NCBI GenBank assembly: GCA_019240115.1
Contig: JAFAYV010000022.1
Coordinates: forward strand, 1 to 61,567
Length of the DNA stretch: 61,567 nucleotides
Reading direction: 5' to 3'
DNA from: Solirubrobacterales bacterium
GTDB lineage: Bacteria; Actinomycetota; Thermoleophilia; Solirubrobacterales; Solirubrobacteraceae
Part shown: positions 1 to 7,208 of the stretch, one piece after another
How the letters are laid out: every line of letters begins with the position of its first letter
How positions within the stretch are numbered: the first letter of the stretch is position 1
The notes under the pieces: model-generated
The model's database searches: none
What the model was told of the DNA's origin: nothing
What the model saw: the letters and a program-made list of their open reading frames with translations, nothing else
Made by a program: the position numbers and the translations under genes

Positions 1-956
1 TCGGGGGTGGTCTTGCCGGCGTGGCGTTGTTTGGCGATGTAGGCGGCGGTGGCGGGGTCGTTGACCAGCTTGCACATGGCCAGCATGTGGAAGGCGTGGT
101 TGAGTTGGCGGTTGCCGCCGCGGTCCAGGCGGTGGCGGTCGGTGCGCCCGGAGCTGACCGGGATCGGGGCGCAGCCGGCCAGGCGGGCCAGCTGGGCGTC
201 GGTGTCAAAGCGGTGGATGCCGGCGATCTCGCCGATCAGCTTGGCGGCGATGAGCGGCCCGATCCCGCGTTCGGCCAGCAGCTGGGGTGCCAGTGCTTGC
301 ACCAGGCCGGTCAGCTGCTCGGTCAAGGCGCTGATCGTGCGGGTCAGCTCGCGCACGCGGGCCAGCAGGTCACCTGCGATCTGCACCCGGGCGCTGGCCG
401 GGGCGTGGCCCAGGCGGCGCGCCAGACGGGCCTGCCAGCGGCGCGCGATGAGCGCGCGGCGGGGGATCGTCAGCTCGGGCCACAGGTCGTGGCAGTGCCA
501 GCGCAGCTCGCAGATGAGCCCGGTGCGCTGGCGCACCAGCCGCTCGCGATGGACGACCAGCAGGCGGACCTCGAGTTCGGGACCGGCCAGCTGGGCGCTG
601 GGGAGGTTCTCGATGCCTTCGCGCAGCGCGGCGCGGGCGACCGCCAGCGCGTCGATCGGGTCAGACTTGCCCCGCTCGCGCACCCCGGTGCGCGCCCCGG
701 CCATCAGGTGCGGCGCCAGGCGCACCACCCGCTCGCCGTGATCAAGCAAGAACCGCTCCAAGCCGCCAGAGACCGCGCGGCAGTCCTCCATCACCCATAC
801 CCGCTCGCTGTCGCCCCGCCCCCGCGCCCACGCCACCAGCGCCCCCCACCCCTCCCGACGCGCCGGCTCGGTGCGCGTAGCGACCTGCCGGGCGACGGCG
901 TCGACGGCGACCGCGCAGTGGGTGTCCTTGTGCGGATCGATCCCGATCGTCAACAT
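1..956 (-). CDS. IS110-family transposase (DEDD type), C-terminus cut by window edge
   Basis: The frame is open from an ATG at 956 down to base 1, so about 318 residues are present and the C-terminus lies outside. The N-terminus (MLTIGIDPHKDTH) carries the first Asp (residue 7) of the RuvC-like DEDD domain, followed by an EDC motif near residue 57 and RGKSDPIDA near residue 100. A helix-hairpin-helix-like stretch (ERGIGPLIAAKLIGEI) and a C-terminal Tnp domain with APIPVSSG and GNRQLNHA follow; the Ser there is the family's second active-site residue. IS110 enzymes are RNA-guided DNA recombinases that lack terminal inverted repeats. The gene looks intact as far as visible. The upstream non-coding flank (957 to about 1200) is a candidate for the guide RNA. 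Confidence 0.93.
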   Translation of the reverse strand, partial: MLTIGIDPHKDTHCAVAVDAVARQVATRTEPARREGWGALVAWARGRGDSERVWVMEDCRAVSGGLERFLLDHGERVVRLAPHLMAGARTGVRERGKSDPIDALAVARAALREGIENLPSAQLAGPELEVRLLVVHRERLVRQRTGLICELRWHCHDLWPELTIPRRALIARRWQARLARRLGHAPASARVQIAGDLLARVRELTRTISALTEQLTGLVQALAPQLLAERGIGPLIAAKLIGEIAGIHRFDTDAQLARLAGCAPIPVSSGRTDRHRLDRGGNRQLNHAFHMLAMCKLVNDPATAAYIAKQRHAGKTTP

Positions 957-1343
957 CTCCCACGTCCCTTCAGTTAGAACCAGTGATGAAGCGGACGACC
1001 TGGCGGACATATTTCAGTCGGGGCGATGCCACGCTCCTATCAGGTCACGCCAGGCGTCCTCAGCGGCGACGGGCGACAGCTTTGTCGCAGGTCAGCCCAC
1101 GGCGACCAATCCGCGGTGAGTCAGCCCGCCGTCCGCTGAGGACCATCCACCACACGCCCGCTCAAACGCAAGCGCCCGGTCAGCCTCTCACTGAAATCGG
1201 GAGCGGCGATGCAGATTCGTCGCGCTGGGACGAGTGGCCGCCCGAGCGTCGAGCAGACTGAGAGCGCGCGGGCGCCCCCGAGGGGTCTTCTTCTCGGTCC
1301 ATCGCGCTCGCCGCCGAGTCGGTCACAATGGGTGCTCCCGCGG
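957..1343. other. Non-coding flank between the IS110 transposase and the Fur-type gene
   Basis: This 387-bp stretch separates two divergent genes. Its left half (to about 1150) is probably the IS110 left end because it directly precedes the transposase start, and it holds a strong inverted repeat (1056-1066 with 1133-1143). The right half shows no convincing gene. An in-frame extension of the Fur ORF back to 1209 is open but lacks any domain similarity. The exact element boundary cannot be placed without a second copy. Confidence 0.4.
1056..1143 (-). ncRNA. Candidate IS110 bridge RNA core (structured region)
   Basis: An 11-bp perfect inverted repeat (GTCCTCAGCGG at 1056-1066, CCGCTGAGGAC at 1133-1143) encloses 66 nt that contain a smaller perfect 6-bp hairpin with a 4-nt loop (GCGACA-gctt-TGTCGC, 1073-1088). 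The structure lies 100-190 nt upstream of the transposase start, on the side where IS110-group elements encode their bridge RNA. That position is established knowledge for the group; assigning it here is inference. Target-binding and donor-binding loops were not identified. Confidence 0.3.
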
Positions 1344-1784
1344 ATGACGCTCGCTCCTGACACCCCGCGCCTCGTCGTCTCGGACCCCGATCAGGCGGTC
1401 CGAGCGCTGCGCGAGTCCGGCCTGCGCCTGTCGACCGCGCGGCGGCTGATCATCGAGGCGCTGTTCGCCGCCGACGGTCCCGTGTCCGCCCAGGACCTGG
1501 CGGCGACGCTGTCGCTCGACGAGTCCTCGGTCTACCGCAACCTCGAGGTCCTCGAGCGCCACGGCCTGACCCGCCACGTCCATCTCGGCCACGGGCCGGG
1601 GCTGCACGCCCTCGTCGGCCGCGACGAGGGCGAGTACCTCTACTGCGAGCGCTGCGGCAAGGTCACCGTGCTGCACCCCGACGAGCTCGCTCCGGTCCGC
1701 GCCCATCTGATCGACAACTACGGGCACACGCCGCGGTTCACGCACTTCGCCGTCGTCGGGCTGTGCGAGCGCTGCGCCGCCTGA
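1344..1784 (+). CDS. Fur-family metalloregulator
   Basis: The 146-residue protein has an N-terminal winged helix (about residues 15-85, with the recognition segment LDESSVYRNLEVLERHGLT) and a C-terminal dimerisation and metal domain. Two CERC motifs (C101/C104 and C141/C144) form the structural zinc site. Length and layout match Fur/Zur/PerR regulators. The regulated metal cannot be told from sequence, though a peroxiredoxin lies 1.5 kb away. The ATG at 1344 is chosen because it leaves the usual short N-terminal arm; an open frame upstream has no family similarity. The next gene on the same strand, an aldo/keto reductase, starts 67 bp downstream. Confidence 0.88.
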   Translation: MTLAPDTPRLVVSDPDQAVRALRESGLRLSTARRLIIEALFAADGPVSAQDLAATLSLDESSVYRNLEVLERHGLTRHVHLGHGPGLHALVGRDEGEYLYCERCGKVTVLHPDELAPVRAHLIDNYGHTPRFTHFAVVGLCERCAA

Positions 1785-1851
1785 GGATTTCGCGCCCGCG
1801 GCCTGGGTAGCCCGCCTCGGACACGATCCGCGACAAAGGACCTGATCACAC

Positions 1852-2715
1852 ATGGCAACCACGCTCGTATCGAGCTCGGGCACGTTTGACATCGGCGGCC
1901 GCCTGACCGTCAACCGCCTCGGCTTCGGGGCGATGCAGCTGACCGGCGACGGCGTCTGGGGACCGCCGTCGGATCCCGACGAGGCGGTGCGCGTCCTGCG
2001 ACGGGCCGTCGAGCTGGGGGTGACCTTCATCGACACCGCCGACTCCTACGGCCCGTTCGTCGCCGAGGAGCTGATCCGCAAGGCGCTGCACCCCTACCCC
2101 GACGAGCTCGTGATCGCGACCAAGGCGGGGCTGACCCGCGCCGGCCCGAACGACTGGCGGCCCGTCGGGCGTCCCGAGTACCTGCGCCAGCAGTGCGAGC
2201 TCAGCCTCCGCCACCTCGGCCTCGAGCGGATCGAGCTCTTCCAGCTGCACCGGATCGACGAGCAGGTGCCGATGGCCGAGTCGCTCGGCGAGCTCGTCAA
2301 GCTCCAGGAGGAGGGCAAGATCGGCCAGATCGGCCTCTCTCAGGTTTCGGTCGCCGAGCTGCAGGAGGCGCACAAGACCACGCCGGTCGCCACCGTGCAG
2401 AACCTCTACAACCTCACCGACCGCTCCTCCGAGAACCTGCTCGACCACTGCGAGGCCCACGACATCGGCTTCATCCCCTGGTTCCCGTTGGCCACCGGCG
2501 AGCTGACCGAGTCGGGCGGCCCGCTCGACGAGGTCGCCTCCGAGACAGGCGCCAGCCCCTCGCAGCTCGCGCTCGCGTGGCTGCTGCGCCGCTCCCCGGC
2601 GATGCTGCCGATCCCCGGGACGTCGACCGTCGCCCATCTCGAGGAGAACCTCGCGGCCGCCGAGGTCGCGCTCACCGACGAGCAATACGAGTCGCTGGGC
2701 CGCGCGGGCGGCTGA
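1852..2715 (+). CDS. Aldo/keto reductase
   Basis: The 287-residue single-domain TIM-barrel oxidoreductase should use NADPH to reduce aldehydes or ketones in the cytoplasm. The catalytic tetrad is visible: D61 and Y66 (FIDTADSYG), K91 (IATKAG) and H133 (LFQLHRID). The C-terminal stretch PIPGTS is the usual cofactor-phosphate-binding region. An AAAGGA ribosome-binding site precedes ATG 1852. The substrate is unknown. It resembles the small general-stress AKRs (YdbC/YajO-like). The downstream 300 bp is repeat-rich and non-coding. Confidence 0.9.
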   Translation: MATTLVSSSGTFDIGGRLTVNRLGFGAMQLTGDGVWGPPSDPDEAVRVLRRAVELGVTFIDTADSYGPFVAEELIRKALHPYPDELVIATKAGLTRAGPNDWRPVGRPEYLRQQCELSLRHLGLERIELFQLHRIDEQVPMAESLGELVKLQEEGKIGQIGLSQVSVAELQEAHKTTPVATVQNLYNLTDRSSENLLDHCEAHDIGFIPWFPLATGELTESGGPLDEVASETGASPSQLALAWLLRRSPAMLPIPGTSTVAHLEENLAAAEVALTDEQYESLGRAGG

Positions 2716-2786
2716 TCCCGGGCTTCGGCTCACCCGCGCCCCGGGCGGTCGCCGCGCAGCGGCACGAGTGGCACGGGGGTGGCGCC

Positions 2787-2910
2787 GGCGCCGACCCGGC
2801 GGTGGCCGCCGGCGCCGACCCGACGGGTGGCCACCGGCGCCGACCCGGGGGGTGGCCACCGGCGCCGACCCGGGGGGTGGCCGCCGGCGCCGACCCGGGG
2901 GGTGGCCGCC
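2787..2910. repeat. Tandem repeat, five units of 24-25 bp
   Basis: Units begin at 2787, 2811, 2836, 2861 and 2886 with GGCGCCGACCC and end with GTGGCC(A/G)CC. Spacing is 24 bp once and 25 bp three times. The period is not a multiple of three and the array lies between gene ends, so it is not coding. Confidence 0.85.
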
Positions 2911-2947
2911 AATAAGCCGGTCAGGCGCGGCAGTTGGGCTGCCACCC
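2899..2947. repeat. Dispersed 49-bp element, copy 1
   Basis: The element starts GGGGTGGCCGCCAATAAGCCG-like, has a variable middle, and ends GGGCTGCCACCC. Its ends form 7-bp inverted arms (GGGTGGC at 2900-2906, GCCACCC at 2941-2947). A second copy of identical length with the same conserved ends lies at 50636-50684, 48 kb away. Its left end merges into the 25-bp tandem array. Confidence 0.7.
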
Positions 2948-3014
2948 GTCAGGGGTGCACAGCACGTCGACGACCCGCCCGCGGGGTGCGCGACGGGCCG
3001 GCGGCGCGGGCGGG

Positions 3015-3683
3015 CTACTTGACGGGCTCGGGCGCGGGGACGATCCGCATGTAGGGCTTGGGCTCCTCCCAGCCTTCCGGGTAGGTCTCCTTGGCCTGGT
3101 CGTTGGAGACCGAGCCGGCGATGATGACCTTGTCGCCCTGGACCCAGTTGACCGGGGTGGCGACCTTGTGGTTCGCGGTCAGCTGCAGCGAGTCGATGAC
3201 GCGCAGCACCTCGTCGAAGTTGCGGCCCGTCGTCATCGGATAGACGAGGATGAGCTTGATCTTCTTGTCGGGGCCGATGACGAACACGTTGCGCACCGTC
3301 TGGTTGTCGGCCGGGGTGCGATCGCCGGCGTCGCCGCTGACGTCCGCCGGGAGCATCTCGTAGAGCTTGGAGACCGTGAAGTCCTCGTCGGAGATGATCG
3401 GATAGTTGGGCGCGGTGCCCTGCGTCTCCTCGATGTCCTCCGACCACCTCTGGTTCTCGTCGACGGGGTCGACGGAGAGGCCGAGGATCTTGACGTCGCG
3501 CCGATCGAACTCGGGCTTGATCGACGCCATGTAGCCGAGCTCGGTCGTGCAGATCGGCGTGAAGCTCTTGGGATGCGAGAACAGCACCGCCCAGGAGTCG
3601 CCGACCCAGTCGTAGAACGTGATCGGGCCTTCGGTCGTCTCGGCCTCGAAGTCGGGAGCCGTGGCCCCGATCTGCAGTGTCAT
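3015..3683 (-). CDS. 1-Cys peroxiredoxin (Prx6/AhpC-TSA family)
   Basis: The 222-residue thiol peroxidase reduces hydrogen peroxide and organic peroxides. The peroxidatic Cys is C45 in PKSFTPICTTE. Length, the long C-terminal extension and the motif PVNWVQGDKVIIAGSVSND match the Prx6 type, which has no resolving Cys in this position. The start is set at ATG 3683 because AGGAGG (3697-3692) sits 8 nt upstream; a TTG-initiated frame nine codons longer would contain that ribosome-binding site. It is likely a stand-alone oxidative-stress gene, and a Fur-type regulator lies nearby on the other strand. Confidence 0.92.
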   Translation of the reverse strand: MTLQIGATAPDFEAETTEGPITFYDWVGDSWAVLFSHPKSFTPICTTELGYMASIKPEFDRRDVKILGLSVDPVDENQRWSEDIEETQGTAPNYPIISDEDFTVSKLYEMLPADVSGDAGDRTPADNQTVRNVFVIGPDKKIKLILVYPMTTGRNFDEVLRVIDSLQLTANHKVATPVNWVQGDKVIIAGSVSNDQAKETYPEGWEEPKPYMRIVPAPEPVK

Positions 3684-3922
3684 CTGGCGGTCCTCCTGGA
3701 TTGTCGACAAATACGGTCGCGATTGTGCCGGATACGAGCGCGTCGGCGGTCGGCGCTGGCGGCTGGCGGCTGGCGGTCATTCGCGTGACTCCCTGAAGGA
3801 TAGGAACCTCGTAATTCTGAGTGGGTTTCGGTAGTTTTGCGTTGTCCAGCGCCGGGGCGGACGCGATCGCGACCGGCTGACCCGGCGTTTGCGCCGGGAC
3901 GCAGCCGGTCAGCATCGAGGCG

Positions 3923-4888
3923 ATGCTCGGCTCGCTGCTCGACGACGCGCTCGACCGCACCGTCGTCGGCGGATACACCAACGTCGGCTACGCGCTGCGC
4001 AGCCAGCTCTGGCCGCCCGACGACCTGCCGTCGATGGCCGGCCGGACGGCGCTCGTCACCGGCGCCACCTCGGGCCTCGGTCTGGCCACCGCCGAGGGTT
4101 TCGCCCGCCTCGGCGCCCGGGTCGTCCTCGTCGCCCGCGACGCCGAGCGCGGCGAGCGGGCGCGCGCCCGCGTCGCCGAGTACGGGCGCGGAGTGCAGCC
4201 GCAGCTCGAGCTCTGCGACCTCGCGTCGCTGCGGGCGGTCGGCGAGCTCGCCGAGCGGGTGAAGGCCGGCCTGGACCGCCTCGACGTGGCCGTCCACAAC
4301 GCCGGCGTCCTGCCGCCGGCCCGCGAGCTGACGGTCGACGGCATCGAGCTGACCTTCGCGGTCAACGTCGTCGCCCCCTTCCTGCTGACCCGGCGGCTCG
4401 TCGACATGCTGCAGCGCAGCCGCCCGGCGCGGATCGTGACCGTCTCCTCCGGCGGCATGTACGCGCGCGGGCTGCACGCCTCCGACCTCCAGTTCGCCGC
4501 GGGCGAGTTCAGCGGCACCACCGCCTACGCCCGAACCAAGCGCGCCCAGGTGGTCCTCGCCGAGATGTGGGCGTCGCGTCTCCGCGACCGCGGGATCGTC
4601 GTCAGCGCCGTGCATCCCGGCTGGGCGGACACGCCGGGCCTCAGCGCGGCGCTGCCGGCGTTTCACCGGCTCACCCGTCCGCTGCTGCGCACCGCCGAGC
4701 AGGGCGCCGACACGATCGTCTGGCTCGGCGCGGCCGCGCGGCCGGGACGCGAGACCGGCGGCTTCTGGCACGACCGCCGGCGCCGGCCGACCCACCTGCT
4801 GCCCGGCACCGGCGAGTCCGCGGCCGATCGCCAGACGCTGTGGCAGGAGTGCGAGCGCCTGACCGGCGGCCCGGTGCGGGACGCGTGA
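3923..4888 (+). CDS. Short-chain dehydrogenase/reductase (DHRS12-like)
   Basis: The 321-residue Rossmann oxidoreductase has the cofactor motif TGATSGLG at 46-53, HNAG at 125-128, the catalytic Ser in VTVSSGGMYARG near 175 and YARTK with Y202 and K206. The roughly 40-residue N-terminal lead (LLDDALDRTVVGGYTNVGY) and the C-terminal WHDRRRRPTHLLPGT segment are typical of the DHRS12-like branch. Those proteins are uncharacterised in bacteria but are predicted NAD(P)H-dependent. ATG 3923 follows a GAGG at short spacing. The PHP gene downstream starts 34 bp later, apparently from its own promoter. Confidence 0.85.
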   Translation: MLGSLLDDALDRTVVGGYTNVGYALRSQLWPPDDLPSMAGRTALVTGATSGLGLATAEGFARLGARVVLVARDAERGERARARVAEYGRGVQPQLELCDLASLRAVGELAERVKAGLDRLDVAVHNAGVLPPARELTVDGIELTFAVNVVAPFLLTRRLVDMLQRSRPARIVTVSSGGMYARGLHASDLQFAAGEFSGTTAYARTKRAQVVLAEMWASRLRDRGIVVSAVHPGWADTPGLSAALPAFHRLTRPLLRTAEQGADTIVWLGAAARPGRETGGFWHDRRRRPTHLLPGTGESAADRQTLWQECERLTGGPVRDA

Positions 4889-4922
4889 CGCCGCGCCCGG
4901 ACCATCGGCTAGCCTCGCCGGC

Positions 4923-5828
4923 TTGAACGAGGCCGTCGTCAGCTCAGCGCCGACGTTTGACCTGCAGAGCCACTCGCGGCACTCCGACGGTGCGCTGTCG
5001 CCCACCGAGGTGGTCGGCGCGGCCGCGGACGCCGGCGTGCGCCTGCTCGCGCTGTCAGACCACGACACCGCCACCGGCGTCGCCGAAGCCCAGACGGCCG
5101 CGCGCGAAGCCGGCCTCGCGCTCGTCACCGCCACCGAGATCAGCGCCCTGTTCGACGGCCACCAGGACCTCCACGTCCTCGGGTATCTCATCGATCCCCA
5201 GGAGCCGGGCCTGACCGAGGCGCTGCAGCGGTCGCGCGCCGACCGCGAGCATCGCGCCGACGCGATGGCCGATGCCCTGCGCGAGCTCGGCTTCGTGCTG
5301 GACGAGGCGATGCTCGCGCAGCGCGCCGCCCAGGGCGCCTCGATCGGGCGCCCGCATCTCGCCCAGGCGGTCATCGCCCAGGCCGAGAACCGCGAGCGGT
5401 GCCGGCGCGAGGGACTGACCGACTCCACCGACTTCCTCGTCGCCTACTTGGTCGAGGGCAAGCCGGCGTTCCGTCCCCGCCAGGCGCCGACCGTCGCGGA
5501 GGCGATCGAGCTGATCCACGGGGCGGGCGGCGTCGCGATCTGGGCGCACCCGTTCTGGGACATCTCCGAGCCCGACGCGGTCCTCGCCGCGATCGGACGC
5601 TTTCGCCGCCTCGGGCTCGATGGGATCGAGGGGTTCTACGTCACCCACACCGAGGACCAGACCCGACTGCTCGCCGCGCACTGCGCCGAGCACGGGCTGC
5701 TGTGCACCGGCTCCTCGGACTTCCACGGGCCCGAGCACCACACGTTCTCGCGCTTTCGCGCCCATCGCACGTACGGGCTGACGCCCGCGCTCGGCCCGCT
5801 CGAGCCTGAGCGCCCGCCCGCGGGTTGA
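4923..5828 (+). CDS. PHP-domain metal-dependent phosphoesterase (RNase AM/YciV-like)
   Basis: The 301-residue protein has the PHP signature set: FDLQSHSRHSDG (metal ligands H17, H20 and D22), LSDHDTATG, a metal-ligand Glu in TEIS, WAHPF, and GSDFHG near the C-terminus. Family members hydrolyse 3',5'-nucleotide bisphosphates or trim RNA 5' ends. The TTG at 4923 is chosen as start because a TAGCCT hexamer lies exactly 7 nt upstream with no ribosome-binding site, the leaderless arrangement seen at several genes here. The stop codon lies inside the left arm of a 20-bp inverted repeat. Confidence 0.87.
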   Translation: MNEAVVSSAPTFDLQSHSRHSDGALSPTEVVGAAADAGVRLLALSDHDTATGVAEAQTAAREAGLALVTATEISALFDGHQDLHVLGYLIDPQEPGLTEALQRSRADREHRADAMADALRELGFVLDEAMLAQRAAQGASIGRPHLAQAVIAQAENRERCRREGLTDSTDFLVAYLVEGKPAFRPRQAPTVAEAIELIHGAGGVAIWAHPFWDISEPDAVLAAIGRFRRLGLDGIEGFYVTHTEDQTRLLAAHCAEHGLLCTGSSDFHGPEHHTFSRFRAHRTYGLTPALGPLEPERPPAG

Positions 5829-5908
5829 GGACCGCCGCAGCCGCGGCCGGACGGCCCCGGCGGTCTTCAACCCGCGGACGGACGGACGCGGCGGTCTTCA
5901 ACCCGCGG
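5818..5908. terminator. Inverted repeat with a duplicated right arm, convergent gene end
   Basis: A 20-nt left arm (5818-5837), which contains the PHP stop codon, pairs with a right arm at 5858-5877 with one mismatch. The same right arm is repeated exactly 31 bp later (5889-5908). The site lies between two converging genes, so a bidirectional transcription stop is plausible, but there is no T-run. Confidence 0.5.
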
Positions 5909-5957
5909 ACGGGCAGACCAGCGATGCTCAGCGCCCGCGACTTCCAGTGGCGGGCCC

Positions 5958-6410
5958 TTACCTGGCGTTGTGCGCCGCCACCAGCGTGCGCTTCGGGGCC
6001 TGGATGACGACCACCCGCTGCCCCGGCTGGACGGCGGACAGGCTCGCCTTCTGGCCGTTGTCGCGGACCTGCGCGGTGCTCGGGATCGTCAGCGTGACCG
6101 TCTGATAGGTCGCCTTGGGCGTGCCATCCTGCACGGTGAGCTGCTGTCCGGACACCGACTGCACGACGCCGCGATCGACGGTGACCGTGGCAAAGCCGCT
6201 CTTCGTGTGCACGACGAAGTCGCCGTGCACCGACCGCAGGACGAGCCGCGGCAGACCGAAGGCGAGATCGGCGCGCAGGTGCCGAGCGGCCGGTCGGGCC
6301 TGGTGGCTCGTCGCCGCCCCCGCCGTCGCGATCACGCTCGCGCCGGCGCCGACCGCCAGGCAGCAGACCGCGACGACCAGCAGCCGGGCGTGTTTGACGA
6401 TGAATGACAT
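5958..6410 (-). CDS. Exported or membrane-anchored protein of unknown function
   Basis: The 150-residue protein starts MSFIVKHARLLVVAVCCLAVGAG, a typical signal peptide or N-terminal membrane anchor (residues 8-28). It is followed by a mostly beta-strand region (FVVHTKSGFATVTVDRGVVQSV, QTVTLTIPSTAQVRDNG, VQPGQRVVVIQAP) that resembles the DUF5666/OB-like exported domains with repeated VxxGQxV elements. ATG 6410 has GAGG about 10 nt upstream. It is divergent from the two-component system and could be its target, but nothing direct shows this. Confidence 0.65.
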   Translation of the reverse strand: MSFIVKHARLLVVAVCCLAVGAGASVIATAGAATSHQARPAARHLRADLAFGLPRLVLRSVHGDFVVHTKSGFATVTVDRGVVQSVSGQQLTVQDGTPKATYQTVTLTIPSTAQVRDNGQKASLSAVQPGQRVVVIQAPKRTLVAAHNAR

Positions 6411-6547
6411 GGATGAAGACCTCGCTTGTGAGAGTGCGGTTGTCGACGTGGAGGATGCTCGACGACTGAAAGCTGGCGGTGAGGGCAAGATCAGCGGCGC
6501 GTAAAGCCCTGACTCCTGCGCCGGATGCCCCACCTACGATGTCGTCG

Positions 6548-7207
6548 ATGAGCGCAACCGTGATGGTCGTCGAAGACGAGCCGAACATCGGCGCGCTCGT
6601 GCGCACCTATCTCGACCGCGCCGGCTACCGAGCGCTGTGGGTGCGCTCCGGCGAGGACGCCCTCGTCGAGCTGCGGCGCCATCCGATCCGCCTCGTCGTC
6701 CTCGACATCGGGCTGCCGGGAATCGACGGCTTCGAGGTCTGCCGTCAGATCGCCGGCACCGTGCCGGTGATCATGCTGACTGCGCGCGACGAGGAGCCCG
6801 ACCGCGTCGCCGGGCTCGAGGTCGGCGCCGACGACTATGTCGCCAAGCCCTTCTCGCCACGAGAGCTGACCGCCCGCGTCAAGGCCGTCCTGCGGCGCGC
6901 CGAGCGCGTCGACCAGCGCGAGGTGCTGAGCGTCGGCACGGTCACGCTCGCGCCCGCGGCGCGCGAGGTCCGCGTCGACGGCGGCGAGATCGAGCTGACC
7001 CAACGCGAGTTCGATCTGCTCGAGTACCTCGTGCGTCGCGCCGGCCAGGTCGTCACGCGCGACGAGCTGCTCGAGCGCGTCTGGGGCTACCTCGCACCGG
7101 GCGAGACCCGCACCGTCGAGGTACACATCGCGCAGCTGCGCAAGAAGCTCGGCCAGCCCGGCCTCATCCGCACCGTCCGTGGGGTCGGCTACAAGGCGGC
7201 GGCATGA
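6548..7207 (+). CDS. Two-component response regulator, OmpR/PhoB family
   Basis: The 219-residue protein has a receiver domain with an acidic pocket (E9/D10), phospho-acceptor D53 (LVVLDIGLP), T78 and K100 (AKPF). The C-terminal winged helix (about 125-219, with TQREFDLLEYLVRRAG and RTVRGVGYK) binds DNA. Start 6548 is chosen because TACGAT ends 7 nt upstream; ATG 6539 would overlap that hexamer. The sensor kinase follows with a 1-nt gap, so the two are co-transcribed. The signal is unknown. Confidence 0.92.
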   Translation: MSATVMVVEDEPNIGALVRTYLDRAGYRALWVRSGEDALVELRRHPIRLVVLDIGLPGIDGFEVCRQIAGTVPVIMLTARDEEPDRVAGLEVGADDYVAKPFSPRELTARVKAVLRRAERVDQREVLSVGTVTLAPAAREVRVDGGEIELTQREFDLLEYLVRRAGQVVTRDELLERVWGYLAPGETRTVEVHIAQLRKKLGQPGLIRTVRGVGYKAAA

Positions 7208-7208
7208 G

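Larger units (their letters stand above)
2716..3014. other. Convergent non-coding spacer rich in repeats
   Basis: About 300 bp lie between the converging aldo/keto reductase and peroxiredoxin genes. The spacer holds a five-unit tandem array (2787-2910) running directly into a dispersed 49-bp element (2899-2947) that recurs at 50636. Several GC-rich frames stay open across it but encode only Gly/Pro/Arg repeats. I see no gene. Confidence 0.6.

Noticed and set aside
2787-2910. CRISPR-like regular repeats
   Set aside because: Units are directly adjacent without spacers, and no cas gene is present.
1846-3981. Long minus-strand frame across the aldo/keto reductase and peroxiredoxin
   Set aside because: It reads antisense through one gene and out of frame through the other; no domain is visible.
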